In this document: one piece after another, positions 36,364 to 45,198 of the stretch
Position numbering within the stretch: the stretch's first letter is position 1
How the letters are laid out: each line of letters starts with the position of its first letter
NCBI RefSeq assembly: GCF_001887355.1
Contig: NZ_MPIN01000001.1
Coordinates: forward strand, 1,031,932 to 1,095,931
Direction of reading: 5' to 3'
Origin: Cystobacter ferrugineus
Lineage (GTDB): Bacteria > Myxococcota > Myxococcia > Myxococcales > Myxococcaceae
DNA length: 64,000 nucleotides
Notes under the pieces: model-generated
What the model was told of the DNA's origin: nothing
Databases searched by the model: none
What the model saw: the letters and a program-made list of their open reading frames with translations, nothing else
Program-made: the position numbers and the translations under genes

Positions 36364-37115
36364 ATGTTGGCCAGGAGAGAACATGGAACCAGAACGCGGA
36401 GCACCTGGATGCTGGCGGTTCTTCTCCTGGTGCTCGTGGCGGCTCTCGGCGCTCATGCGGAGCCGCCCTCCTCCACGCTTCCAGGCCGCAAACCGGATTC
36501 CCGGGAGCCCTGGGGCGCTTTTCTTGGCAGGGCCGCACATAAGGCCATTGGCATCGAGTACCGCGTGCAGCATCCCGCCAGAGTCGTCTTCCTCAACACC
36601 GCCAATCTCTCCAGAATCGTGAAGGAGGGAAAGTTGGGGGACCCTGGGCGTCTTTCGGAGCTTGTGAGGCTCTTGCGCCCGGACATCACCGATACCAGCG
36701 CCCGCGTGCTGTTCGAGGTAAAGCCGGACGATGAGGAGTCGCGCGGGGAAGCCAGAGAACAGGCGGGGCGTTACCTGACGGCTCTCAATCAGGCCGTCGA
36801 CCCTGACAAGAAGCTCGTGGGAGGCACAGGCTTCGAGGGCTCCCTCTTCCTCGAATTCGAAAATGGGGGAGCGCTCTGGCAGTTGTCCTGGCGCACGCCC
36901 GAGCCCGGAGTGACGCTGTACCGTTGGAGCTACCGGCGCAAGAAACCCCATGCGACCTGGAAGGAGCGAGCGGCCCAGAAGGAAGAGGCGTTGCCCAGGG
37001 AAGAGATAGAGCAGCAGGGTGAGCTGGCGAGCAGGCCATCCGGGCTGCCTATGAAGGGGATGAACGCCCCAAGGGCTTCCAAGGCCAGGTCTACCTGCCC
37101 GCGGACTGCAATTGA
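36364..37115 (+). pseudogene. Secreted PD-(D/E)XK toxin-like gene with one frameshift
   Basis: The frame starts at ATG 36364 with a type I signal peptide cut after 'LGAHA' (about residue 32). The mature part has 'RPDI' (Asp107) and 'LFEVKP' (Glu118, Lys120), a PD-(D/E)XK nuclease pattern. 'AREQAGRYLTALN' follows as the usual helix. The original end 'QAIRAAYEGDERPKGFQ' is in another frame, ending at a TGA at 37113-37115. The shift looks like one lost G in 37026-37029 (GGCG for GGCGG). If read without correction the protein continues to 37161. The neighbouring 272-aa gene may be its partner. Sequencing error is possible. Confidence 0.6.
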
Positions 37116-37184
37116 GCGGGTGGGAGGCGTCTGCTGCGCTCGGATCGTGCGAAGGAGCTAGCGCTTGAGGAGCACCTGACGGCG

Positions 37185-38003
37185 ATGGTAGGGCCAAACA
37201 CCATGATCACGGAACAGTCCCCGGTGCTCGAGTTTCCAGCGTGGCTCCACGGCACCACCGCCGCCATCCTCCGCAAGGTGAGAGCCGAGGGAAAGTGGTG
37301 GGCCCGGGAGTATCTCAAGACGGGTGCCTTTCCCCCGCCCCGGCAGATGCTCCGGGTGCGGCCCGGTGAGGTGCTGGTGATGCACTCGGGAGCCGATTTC
37401 GACTTGGACCGCACAGGCTGGTGGGTGCACCTGTTCGGCGAGGTCTCCACCCATTTGGACGAATGCATCCTGACGGAGGAGCGCCAACGCACGGAATCCG
37501 CTTTCGAGGACTTCTGCCTGAGCACGCCCTGGGGCGCGCTCTACCATGCCGCGTCTCCGCCGCCGCCGCATAGCGCTGAGCGCATGGCGAAACGGCTCGC
37601 CTCTCTGATACGCTTCTGGGAGGCGCTCCAGGGCCCTCGTTACGCGTTCCGGTTCGGCAAGAAGTACACGCTGGAAGAGCTGATGGAGGACATCTGGCGC
37701 AAGACGCTGGAGGCTTGGTGCCCCAGAGGCCCCGCCTCCGTCCGCGAGCACCTGGCGCTGACGGTGGAGCGCATGGCTCGCGCCACCCGGGAGGAGTGTC
37801 TGGAGGCCGTGCTCCGGGTCATGCCCTCCGTGGTGGAAATGGACACCGACTTGAAGCACCGCGAGGAGCTCAGGGACCCGGGTTTCCTGTGCGAGCGTCT
37901 CTCCGCGCTTCCGCCGAAGAAATTCGAGGAACTCTCCAGCGCCTACTCCTACGCATTGAGCATCCAGTTGTGGGACTGGAACAGGGTGTTGGAGCGGGAG
38001 TAG
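37185..38003 (+). CDS. Unknown soluble protein, 272 aa, candidate immunity partner
   Basis: The ATG at 37185 is used; ATG 37203 is an alternative. The 272-residue protein has no signal or membrane segment and no motif I know. It is helical and has conserved-looking patches ('GTTAAILRKVRAEGKWWARE', 'GWWVHLFGEVSTHLDECILT'). It begins 70 bp after the frameshifted toxin-like gene on the same strand, so an immunity role is a reasonable guess. It could equally be an unrelated accessory gene. Confidence 0.6.
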   Translation: MVGPNTMITEQSPVLEFPAWLHGTTAAILRKVRAEGKWWAREYLKTGAFPPPRQMLRVRPGEVLVMHSGADFDLDRTGWWVHLFGEVSTHLDECILTEERQRTESAFEDFCLSTPWGALYHAASPPPPHSAERMAKRLASLIRFWEALQGPRYAFRFGKKYTLEELMEDIWRKTLEAWCPRGPASVREHLALTVERMARATREECLEAVLRVMPSVVEMDTDLKHREELRDPGFLCERLSALPPKKFEELSSAYSYALSIQLWDWNRVLERE

Positions 38004-38031
38004 CGCTCCGCGAGTGTGCCTGCCCCAGCCC

Positions 38032-38060
38032 CAGAGAGGGTGTCAAAGAACTCGAGCGAC
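38032..38060 (+). repeat. Solo REP-like repeat
   Basis: CAGAGAGGGTGTCAAAGAAC followed by TCGAGCGAC matches the left-flank repeat at 34901-34926 almost exactly. It lies 2 kb from the transposase gene and has no neighbouring partner, as expected for mobilised single REP units. Confidence 0.6.
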
Positions 38061-38134
38061 ACGACCCGGCACGACACGTGGCGGGAAGGAGAAGAACGGT
38101 GCGAGGCCGAATGCACCCTTGGGCCAGCCCTCGA

Positions 38135-38278
38135 GTGGGCTTGCCCCGGTTACGTGGCTCTCCCGCACTTTATGTGCTTCACCCGCTGCGGGCAGGCGAG
38201 CGTCTCTCATGCGGCCAGCCAAATGCGCGTGGGATGCACACAAACTGCGGGAGAGCCACTAAACTGGGGCAGGCTCAC
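38135..38278. mobile_element. 144-bp MITE-like element with 33-bp terminal inverted repeats
   Basis: The left arm 38135-38167 (starting GTGGGCTTGCCCCGGTTACG) is the inverse of the right arm 38246-38278, matching at about 28 of 33 positions, with the innermost 14 bp (GTGGCTCTCCCGCA) identical. The 78 bp between hold no ORF. It has the shape of a non-autonomous element derived from an IS with TG...CA ends, perhaps IS3-like. No clear target duplication is seen. It lies directly beside the ureD fragment. Confidence 0.6.
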
Positions 38279-38283
38279 CGCGT

Positions 38284-38446
38284 GGCTGCCGCAACGAGCT
38301 GGACGCCCGGGTGGGGGAGGGCGGCCTGCTCGCGCTGGTGCCCGACCCCACCGTGTGCTTCGCGGTCGCCCGCTACAGGCAGCGCCAGGACATCCATCTC
38401 GCCCCGGACGCCTCGCTCGTGCTGATGGACCTGGTCAACGCCGGAC
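38284..38446 (+). pseudogene. ureD: ureD internal fragment, copy 2
   Basis: These 163 bp match the ureD pseudogene region 28382-28543 (about 90% identity by eye) but keep the base that is missing there, so the frame 'GEGGLLALVPDPTVCF' is intact. Homology ends abruptly at 38446, where the tail of the gene on the other strand begins. It is only a fragment. Confidence 0.85.
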
Positions 38447-38953
38447 CTGGGAGCTGGACTCAATCCCCCGCTCGTCGAACAGCTGCTTCAATACCTGGGA
38501 TGCGTCAATGGCTCGAGGGAAGCCCGCGGGCACGGTGATGAGATAGACGATCTCCTTGAGCTCCTCCGGCTTCACTCCGGCGTTCAGCGCGTAGCTCGCG
38601 TGGATCTTGAACTGGGCGAGCTGGCCCAGGGAGGCGAACGCCGCCATCGCGGCGAGCTGGCGCGTCCGCACGTCGAGTTCCTGGCGTCCCCAGACGTCGC
38701 CAAGCGCGTAGGCCGCCGTCGCCTCGGCGAGGAATGGAAAGTCGCGGCGCATCGCCTCCAGCGCCGGTTGGGGCTTGCCGCCATTCAGCTCGGACACGAG
38801 GGCCTCGCCTCGTGCGACGCGGTCGGCGACGGTGGGACTGGTACGCGTGGGCTCGCCTGGCGGGCTGACCCGCGCGGCCGGTATCGCATGCACGCAGCCG
38901 CCGAGGGAGAGTGCCACGACGAGGGCAATCAGCAGGATGAGACGCAAGCGCAT
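38435..38953 (-). CDS. Carboxymuconolactone-decarboxylase-family lipoprotein
   Basis: The ATG at 38953 gives 172 residues. The signal peptide ends at the lipobox LGGC (cysteine at about residue 20). The mature part is a CMD/AhpD-like domain ('QLAQFKIHASYALNAGVKPE', 'ELKEIVYLITVPAGFP'). There is no AhpD-type CxxC, so peroxidase activity is unlikely. The last residues (about QVRR) and the stop codon are encoded within the inserted ureD fragment, so the native C-terminus has been replaced. It follows the molybdopterin-oxidoreductase operon (56 bp after) and may belong to it. Confidence 0.85.
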   Translation of the reverse strand: MRLRLILLIALVVALSLGGCVHAIPAARVSPPGEPTRTSPTVADRVARGEALVSELNGGKPQPALEAMRRDFPFLAEATAAYALGDVWGRQELDVRTRQLAAMAAFASLGQLAQFKIHASYALNAGVKPEELKEIVYLITVPAGFPRAIDASQVLKQLFDERGIESSSQVRR

Positions 38954-39009
38954 GGGGGTTGCTCCCGGTGGTTCAGTACAGGCTCGCGGTGGGACGGACG
39001 ATGAGCTGT

Positions 39010-41163
39010 TCAGGGGGTCGGCAGTCCGGGGAACAGCTTGTCCAGAGTGATGGGGAAGTCGCGCACGCGCACCCCCGTGGCGTTGAATACCGCGTTGACG
39101 ACCGCGGCGCCGCTTCCGCAAATGCCCAACTCGCCAACCCCCTTGATGCCGAGCGGGTTGGCGTCCTTGTCGAGGTCGTCGAGCATCACCGCGTCGAGGG
39201 CCGGAATGTCGGCATGGACAGGCACGTAATACTCGCCCAGGTCGCCGTTCACGAAGTGGCCGAACCGCACGTCCACATATCCCGCTTCATGCAGGGCGGC
39301 GCTCACGCCCCAGCTCATGCCGCCGATCAACTGAGAGCGGGCCAGCTTGGGATTGAGGATGCGGCCAGCGGCGAACACCCCCAACATCCGGCGCAGACGC
39401 ACCTCGCCCGTGTCGATGTCCACACCCACCTCGGCGAAGGTCGCACCATAGGTGTGCGCCGAGAACTTCGTGAAGTTGGGGTCATCCCACTGACCAACGA
39501 TGGCGCCGTCTGCCTCGACGCCATCTGGGAAATGGGCCGCGACGACCGCGGCGAGCTCCGCGCCCGAAGAGGCCGGCGCTCCTGTTCGCGCGATCTTCTG
39601 TTTGAGGGCCTCACAGGCGCGATGGAGCGCGACGCTGGTGTTCGCGGCACCCCATGAACCTCCCGAGCCGCTGCTCCGAGGAAGGTCTGACCGCGCCAGC
39701 ATCACCTGGATGCGTTCGAGCGGAACGTCCAGGCTCTCGGATACGAACTGGGAGAGAATGGTGTAGGTGCCGGTGCCGATGTCGGTCATGTCTGACTTCA
39801 CGATGACCCCACCGTCACGCTCCATCCGGACGATCGCCCGCGTTGGTCCCTGGAAGTGCATGCGGATCGCCGCCGCCATGCCATAGCCGACCAGGAAACG
39901 GCCATCGCGCAGTGTTCCCGGACGCATCGGCCGCCGGCTCCATCCGAACCGCTCCGCGCCAACACGCATGCACTCGACCAGCCGTCGGCCTGTCAGGGGA
40001 ACGTTGCGCTCGGGATCGAGTTCGGGCTCATTGCGGATCCGCAGCTCAATGGGATCCATGTCCAGCAGATGGGCCAGTTCGTCCATCGCCGATTCGACGG
40101 CCATCAGACCCGGGAGCTCGCCCGGTCCGCGGACCGCCTCTCCGACCGGCAGGTCGAGGGGCGTCACCCGATGGTTCGTGAACCGGTTCGGGGCCGCGTA
40201 GAGCGAGCGCGTGACGGTCGCCGTCTGCTCGCAATACTCCTCACGTGAGGTGCTCTGCATGTTCACCTCATGCGCGAGACCGGTCAGTCGGCCATCGCGC
40301 TCGGCGGCGAGCCGCACCCGCTGGATGGACTCGGGCCTGTGGCCCACCAGCGAGAACATCTGGCGCCGGCTCAGGGCCACCTTCACCGGCAAGCCCAGTT
40401 GGCGTGCGGCGAGGGCGGCGAGAATGCTGTCACAGTGGACATAAAGCTTGGTGCCGAAGCCGCCACCCACGAAGGCCGAGTCGATGTGAATCCGCTCCTC
40501 GGGGATGCCGAGGGTGTTGGCGATCGATGTCCTGGAATAGGCGAGCGCCTGGAGGCTCGCGTGGAGCACGAGGTCTTCGCCGTCCCAGCGCGCGACCGTG
40601 GCGCACGGCTCCATCGGCATCGAGAACATATGAGGAGTCGTGTAGGACTGGTCGAGCTTGACGGGAGCGTCCGCGAAAGCGCGCTCGAAATCACCCAGCG
40701 CGGTACGGGTCTCCAAACCGATGTTGGCAGTCTTGGGAGCGTAGGCGCGATCCTGGTGGCTTGCCAACTCATAGGCACCCTCCTCGACCGCATATTCGAT
40801 GTGGATCAGACCGGCAGCGGCGCGGGCCTGTTCGAGGGTCCTCGCCACCACGAACGCGACGGGTTCGCCGAAGTAGTCCACCCGATCGCTCGAGAGAACC
40901 GGCCGGGCCCGGGTGAAGGACACCGGATTGTCGTTGTCGAGCCTGCCCTGCTCGGGCGTGTTGCGATGGGTCATCACCAGCAGCACGCCAGGAGCCCGCT
41001 CGGCCCCGGAGGTGTCGAGCCTGGTGATGCGGCCCCTGCCTATCGCCGCTCCGACGATGTGGCCGACGACGGGCTCACCGGAGTCCCGCCGCTCATAGGA
41101 GTATTTCGCGCCGCCGGTGACCTTGAGTGGACCGTCGGTACGGCTGATGCCTTTGCCCATCAT
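39010..41163 (-). CDS. Molybdopterin-binding subunit of a PaoC/YagR-type aldehyde oxidoreductase
   Basis: This 717-residue protein starts at ATG 41163 behind a GGGAGGG site. It has the xanthine dehydrogenase large-subunit fold: 'KVTGGAKYSYE' at the N-terminus, 'AFVGGGFGTKLY' and 'SGSGGSWGAANTS' as cofactor loops, and the catalytic glutamate in 'KGVGELGICG' near the C-terminus. It would oxidise aldehydes or aromatic heterocycles with Moco. The FAD and 2Fe-2S subunits are encoded just upstream. A PaoD-like maturation gene is not in the window. Confidence 0.93.
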   Translation of the reverse strand: MMGKGISRTDGPLKVTGGAKYSYERRDSGEPVVGHIVGAAIGRGRITRLDTSGAERAPGVLLVMTHRNTPEQGRLDNDNPVSFTRARPVLSSDRVDYFGEPVAFVVARTLEQARAAAGLIHIEYAVEEGAYELASHQDRAYAPKTANIGLETRTALGDFERAFADAPVKLDQSYTTPHMFSMPMEPCATVARWDGEDLVLHASLQALAYSRTSIANTLGIPEERIHIDSAFVGGGFGTKLYVHCDSILAALAARQLGLPVKVALSRRQMFSLVGHRPESIQRVRLAAERDGRLTGLAHEVNMQSTSREEYCEQTATVTRSLYAAPNRFTNHRVTPLDLPVGEAVRGPGELPGLMAVESAMDELAHLLDMDPIELRIRNEPELDPERNVPLTGRRLVECMRVGAERFGWSRRPMRPGTLRDGRFLVGYGMAAAIRMHFQGPTRAIVRMERDGGVIVKSDMTDIGTGTYTILSQFVSESLDVPLERIQVMLARSDLPRSSGSGGSWGAANTSVALHRACEALKQKIARTGAPASSGAELAAVVAAHFPDGVEADGAIVGQWDDPNFTKFSAHTYGATFAEVGVDIDTGEVRLRRMLGVFAAGRILNPKLARSQLIGGMSWGVSAALHEAGYVDVRFGHFVNGDLGEYYVPVHADIPALDAVMLDDLDKDANPLGIKGVGELGICGSGAAVVNAVFNATGVRVRDFPITLDKLFPGLPTP

Positions 41164-41167
41164 CGAG

Positions 41168-42157
41168 TCACCCTCCCGTGCTGTCGGCCAGTTCGGTCAG
41201 CGTGCGCACGATGGTCCGCCTGGCCAGTTCGATCTTGAAGTCATTGCCATGATGACCGCGGGCCCCTTCGAGCGCGGCGTTCGCGGCCGCCTCGAAAGCC
41301 GCGGCCCGGGGGCGTTGGCCCACGAGGGCCGATTCCGCGACCGCGGAGCGCCACGGGCGAGCGGCGACGCCACCCAGCGCCAGCCGCGCGGTCTGGATGA
41401 TGCCATCCTGGATCTCGAGCACCGCGGCGACCGCCACCAGTGCGAAGGCGTAGGAAGCCCGGTCACGCACCTTGCGATAGCGCTGGCGACCAAGGCCGCC
41501 GGCGGGAAGACGCACGGCACGGATGAGCTCGCCTGACTGCAATCGGGTTTCGATGTGCGGTGTCGTCCCCGGCAGTTCATAGAAATCGCCAATCGGGATT
41601 CTCCGGGCCACCCCCGTGCTCGACAGGACCTCGATCTCCGCATCCAGTGCGGTGAGCGCCACGGCCATGTCGGATGGATGCACGGCGATACAGGCTTCGC
41701 TGGCGCCGAGGATGGCGCTCATGCGGTTGTGGCCCGCGAGTGCCGCGCAGCCCGAGCCGGGATCGCGTTTGTTGCAGGCCATGTGGGTGTCGTAGAAGTA
41801 CGGGCACCGTGTGCGCTGAAGCAGGTTGCCACCGGTCGAGGCCTTGTTGCGCAACTGAGCCGAGGCACCGGACAGCAGCGCCTGGGACAGCAGCGGGTAG
41901 CGCTCGCGCACCAACGGATGGCCGGCCAGCTCGCTGTTGGCCGTCTGGCTGCCGATGAACAGGCCACCCTCGTCGCTGGGGACGATCTCCCGCCAGGGCA
42001 GACGGCTGATGTCGATGAGATGGCGCGGCCGTTCGACTCCGGCCTTCATCAAATCCAGGAGGTTGGTGCCACCACTGATGAAGGTGGCGCCAGGCCTGGC
42101 CCGGGCGGCCAGGGCGGCATCGGGGCTCGTCGCCCGCTCGTAGACGAAAGGCTTCAT
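41168..42157 (-). CDS. FAD-binding subunit of the aldehyde oxidoreductase (PaoB/YagS-like)
   Basis: The ATG at 42157 overlaps the stop of the 2Fe-2S gene. At 329 residues it is typical in size. It has the FAD-binding '[15 protein letters not shown]', '[12 protein letters not shown]' and '[13 protein letters not shown]' motifs. An additional cysteine cluster ('[20 protein letters not shown]' followed by GC) matches the [4Fe-4S] site specific to the PaoB subgroup. It passes electrons from the iron-sulfur subunit to FAD and on to its acceptor. The large subunit starts 5 bp downstream. Confidence 0.94.
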   Translation of the reverse strand: MKPFVYERATSPDAALAARARPGATFISGGTNLLDLMKAGVERPRHLIDISRLPWREIVPSDEGGLFIGSQTANSELAGHPLVRERYPLLSQALLSGASAQLRNKASTGGNLLQRTRCPYFYDTHMACNKRDPGSGCAALAGHNRMSAILGASEACIAVHPSDMAVALTALDAEIEVLSSTGVARRIPIGDFYELPGTTPHIETRLQSGELIRAVRLPAGGLGRQRYRKVRDRASYAFALVAVAAVLEIQDGIIQTARLALGGVAARPWRSAVAESALVGQRPRAAAFEAAANAALEGARGHHGNDFKIELARRTIVRTLTELADSTGG

Positions 42158-42699
42158 GGTCTGGCCGCCATGGCATCGCGGATGGCGGCCACGATGTTGG
42201 GGTAGGCGGCGCAGCGGCAGAGGTTGCCACTCATCCGCTCGCGGATTTCCTCGTTGGTCACCGCACCGAGCGGAGCACTGACATCCCGGGTGACATGGCT
42301 GGGCCATCCGGCCTCGAGCTCCGCCAGCATGCCGACCGCCGAGCAGATCTGGCCCGGCGTGCAGTAGCCGCATTGGAATCCGTCCCGCTCGACGAAGGCG
42401 GCCTGCATGGGATGCAATTCCCGGGACGTGCCCAGACCCTCGATGGTGACGATCTCGTCCCCCTCGTGCATCGCCGCCAGCGTCAGGCAACTGTTGATCC
42501 GGCGACCATTCACGAGGACCGTGCATGCGCCGCATTGGCCATGGTCGCAGCCCTTCTTGGTTCCGGTCAGGGGCAGATGTTCGCGCAGGGTGTCGAGAAG
42601 CGTCGTACGCGAGTCCAGAGTGACGTCATACGCCTGGCCGTTGATCCGCAGGCGCGAGGCCACCATCACCGGCTCGAGGTCCAATCCATCGGCTGTCAT
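42154..42699 (-). CDS. 2Fe-2S subunit of the aldehyde oxidoreductase (PaoA-like)
   Basis: This 181-residue protein has the plant-type cluster '[16 protein letters not shown]' and the alpha-helical cluster motifs '[12 protein letters not shown]' and '[11 protein letters not shown]'. It links the Moco site to FAD. Unlike E. coli PaoA it has no Tat signal; the N-terminus is short and acidic, so this complex should be cytoplasmic. It is the first gene of the operon. The palindromic operator lies 77 bp upstream of its start. Confidence 0.95.
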   Translation of the reverse strand: MTADGLDLEPVMVASRLRINGQAYDVTLDSRTTLLDTLREHLPLTGTKKGCDHGQCGACTVLVNGRRINSCLTLAAMHEGDEIVTIEGLGTSRELHPMQAAFVERDGFQCGYCTPGQICSAVGMLAELEAGWPSHVTRDVSAPLGAVTNEEIRERMSGNLCRCAAYPNIVAAIRDAMAARP

Positions 42700-42775
42700 A
42701 GGTCTACTCCCGAGTGCTCGAGGAGCCAGAGTAGGAGGACCCGGCCTCCGCCGCGACCTTCCCGTTCTTGATGGG

Positions 42776-42796
42776 TTGGTTAGAGTGGCTAACCAA
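42776..42796. promoter_or_regulatory. Perfect palindromic operator for the divergent LysR regulator
   Basis: TTGGTTAG-N5-CTAACCAA (42776-42783 and 42789-42796) is an 8+8 perfect inverted repeat in the 96-bp divergent intergenic region. Its last base is the A of the LysR start codon. It is the obvious site for autoregulation and control of the oxidoreductase operon. Confidence 0.75.
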
Positions 42797-43704
42797 TGAG
42801 AGATGAACTCGGAGGACTGGAGGCGTTTCTGTCTGTCGCGGAGAAGCGGAGCTTCAAGGCCGCGGCGGAGGAACTCGGCGTGACGAGATCGGCCGTGAGC
42901 CAGACAATCCTCCAGGTGGAGGAGCGGCTCGGCGTCCGGCTGCTGCAGCGAACGACCCGGAGCGTGGGCCTCACCGAAGCAGGCAAGCGTCTCTACCAGG
43001 GCCTGAAGCCGGCGTTCGCCGACATGCGCGCGACACTCGAATCCCTGAACGAGCTGCGGAGCCGGCCCTCGGGAACGCTCCGCCTGAACGTGACGTCGAT
43101 CGCGGAGGATTTTCTCTCCGAAAGGACGCTCGCGGAGTTCCTGGCGGAGTATCCGGACATCAAGCTCGACATCCTCGTCGATGACAGCCCCTCGGACATC
43201 GTTCAGCAGGGCTTCGACGCTGGGGTCCGGCTCGGCGAAGTCATCGACAAGGACATGGTCGCCATCAGCATCTCCGGTGAGCAGCGGCAACTGGTGGTTG
43301 GATCACCGGCCTACTTCGCGGCCCACGGCAAACCACGACACCCGAGAGAACTCCACGCACACGCTTGCATCGGGTGGCGGATGGCGAACGGTGCACCTTA
43401 CCACTGGGAGTTCACGGAAAAGGGGAAGGACTTCGAACTCGCCATCGATGCCCGCGTGAATACGAACGAGAAACACCTGATGCTGCGTCTGGCGTGCGAC
43501 GGGGCCGGCCTCACGATTGGAATGGAAGACACCTTCCGTTCCTACATCCAGCGGGGCGAGCTCCTTCCCGTCCTCGAGGACTTCTGCCCCCCCTTCGCGG
43601 GCTTCTACCTGTACTACCCGAGCCGCGCGCAGATTCCGCTCAAACTCAAGGCCCTGATCCAGTTCCTGCGCAAGCGTGCGCGTTCACGAGAGAGACGGAA
43701 GTAA
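42796..43704 (+). CDS. LysR-family transcriptional regulator of the oxidoreductase operon
   Basis: This 302-residue protein has the N-terminal winged helix-turn-helix ('SFKAAAEELGVTRSAVSQTI') and a C-terminal effector-binding domain of usual length. It is transcribed divergently from the oxidoreductase operon, the normal position for its regulator. No ribosome-binding site is visible before ATG 42796, and the operator palindrome covers the start codon, so the message may be leaderless or the true start may lie a little downstream. The effector is unknown; an aldehyde or aromatic compound is likely. Confidence 0.93.
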   Translation: MRDELGGLEAFLSVAEKRSFKAAAEELGVTRSAVSQTILQVEERLGVRLLQRTTRSVGLTEAGKRLYQGLKPAFADMRATLESLNELRSRPSGTLRLNVTSIAEDFLSERTLAEFLAEYPDIKLDILVDDSPSDIVQQGFDAGVRLGEVIDKDMVAISISGEQRQLVVGSPAYFAAHGKPRHPRELHAHACIGWRMANGAPYHWEFTEKGKDFELAIDARVNTNEKHLMLRLACDGAGLTIGMEDTFRSYIQRGELLPVLEDFCPPFAGFYLYYPSRAQIPLKLKALIQFLRKRARSRERRK

Positions 43705-43802
43705 GTGCTCGGCCTCGCCTCGCCCAAAGCCGCGCAGCCTGTTCGTAGGAGTCCGCGTTCGCTGTGCTCTGTCCGCGGAACCCCTCCTTTACTTCAGCGC
43801 CG

Positions 43803-44699
43803 CTACTTCTTCTTCGCGGCGGGTTTGGTGCCGGAGGCCGGCTTTACCGCGGGAGCCGGAGCCGGAGCCGGGGCCTTCTTCACCGAGGCGGCCACCACCG
43901 CGGATGGAGCCTGCTCGGCTGGCGCGAGAACGATCTCGATGCGCCGGTTCAGGCTCCGCCCCTCCGCCGTCTGGTTGGAGGCAATGGGCTGGTATTCGCC
44001 ATAGCCCAACGCGGAGAGCATCGTGGGCGGCACGCCCTGCTCCTGCAGCAGCTTCACGACCACGAGCGCGCGCGTGGTGGACAGCTCCCAGTTCGAGTCG
44101 AACTCTGTCTTCGCGTCCGTCGGCATCGGAACGTTGTCCGTGTGGCCCTCGACCCGGATGAGCTTCCCCTGCACGTCCTTGAGTGCCTGCGCCACCTTCT
44201 CCAGCGCATCCTGGCCCTCCTTGTTGAGCTTCGTGCTGCCGGAGGAGAAGAGGATCTTGTCCTTCATCTTCACCACCATCCGGCCCTTCAGCTCGGACAG
44301 CTCGATCTTCCCGGTCTTGATCTCCTCCTTGAGGCTCTTGGCGAGGTTCTCGTACTCGCTGGACTTCTTCTCGAGCGCCTCCTTCGCCGCGGCGAGCTTC
44401 TCGGTGCTGCGGGACAGTTCCTGGTTGAGCTCCGACAGCTCGTCCACGCGCTTGCGCAGCGCGCGGCGCTCGGCGTCACTGTTGGAGAGCGAGGACTCCA
44501 GCTCCGCGTTCTCCTTCTGGGCCTTCTCGGCCGCGGCGCGGCTCTCGCCAATCTGCTGCTCCAGGGCCTTCATCTGCTCCTGTTGCTCGTCGTACTGCTG
44601 CTTGAGGGTGAGCGCCTCCTTCGACTTCGAGTCGAACGCCTTCTGCGAGACGCACCCGGCCAACGGAACCAGCAGGACGACACACCAATGCATGCGCAT
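43803..44699 (-). CDS. OmpA-family lipoprotein with coiled coil
   Basis: The ATG at 44699 follows AAGGAG. It encodes 298 residues: lipoprotein signal peptide with lipobox LAGC (Cys16), a long coiled coil at about 20-130 rich in Glu, Lys and Ser, and an OmpA/MotB peptidoglycan-binding domain at about 138-262 ('VEGHTDNVPM', 'LSTTRALVVVKLLQEQG', 'NRRIEIVLAP'). The tail is Ala/Pro/Lys-rich. It would tether the outer membrane to peptidoglycan. It is convergent with the LysR gene. Confidence 0.93.
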   Translation of the reverse strand: MRMHWCVVLLVPLAGCVSQKAFDSKSKEALTLKQQYDEQQEQMKALEQQIGESRAAAEKAQKENAELESSLSNSDAERRALRKRVDELSELNQELSRSTEKLAAAKEALEKKSSEYENLAKSLKEEIKTGKIELSELKGRMVVKMKDKILFSSGSTKLNKEGQDALEKVAQALKDVQGKLIRVEGHTDNVPMPTDAKTEFDSNWELSTTRALVVVKLLQEQGVPPTMLSALGYGEYQPIASNQTAEGRSLNRRIEIVLAPAEQAPSAVVAASVKKAPAPAPAPAVKPASGTKPAAKKK

Positions 44700-45198
44700 T
44701 CGAGGCTCCTTGGATTGAAGAAGCACTCTTATACCTCCTGGCCCACCCGGGCGGGAGGGCGCGTGTTCCCCACCTGTGGAGTCGAACGTGGGTAAACACG
44801 ACGGTGTCACGCGAAAACTTCCATGGGAGAATCGAGTTCATCAGTAGAGCACCTGGTCGCGGGACAGGAGCCCGGGACCGACAGCGCGAGCGCCCATGAC
44901 ACAGCCCTCCCACTTTCGTGGGCACCTACTGAGCCCGAGCGGAGCAGCTCGAAGAGGTTCTGGTCCGTATTCTCATCTTTCGAAATTCGAAGAATGCAGT
45001 GACACCCTCGACAAAACAATCTCTCATCAAAGCGACAAACCAAATCAACCTTCACCCAGAACAGCTTTATCCTGCTATTGTCTATTTCCCCATGGCGCGG
45101 CGAAATTCCATGTGCAGGCAGGAATCCCCCCAAACAACATGGGCTCCTGGTCGAAAATCCGCGCCCCCCGCTCCCCCCAACATCGCTCCTGTCCTTCC
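44700..45198. other. Non-coding, AT-richer region
   Basis: The roughly 500 bp upstream of the OmpA-like gene hold no convincing ORF. The part near 44985-45100 is visibly AT-richer than the genome. It should contain the OmpA-gene promoter on the left and decayed mobile DNA on the right. Confidence 0.35.
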
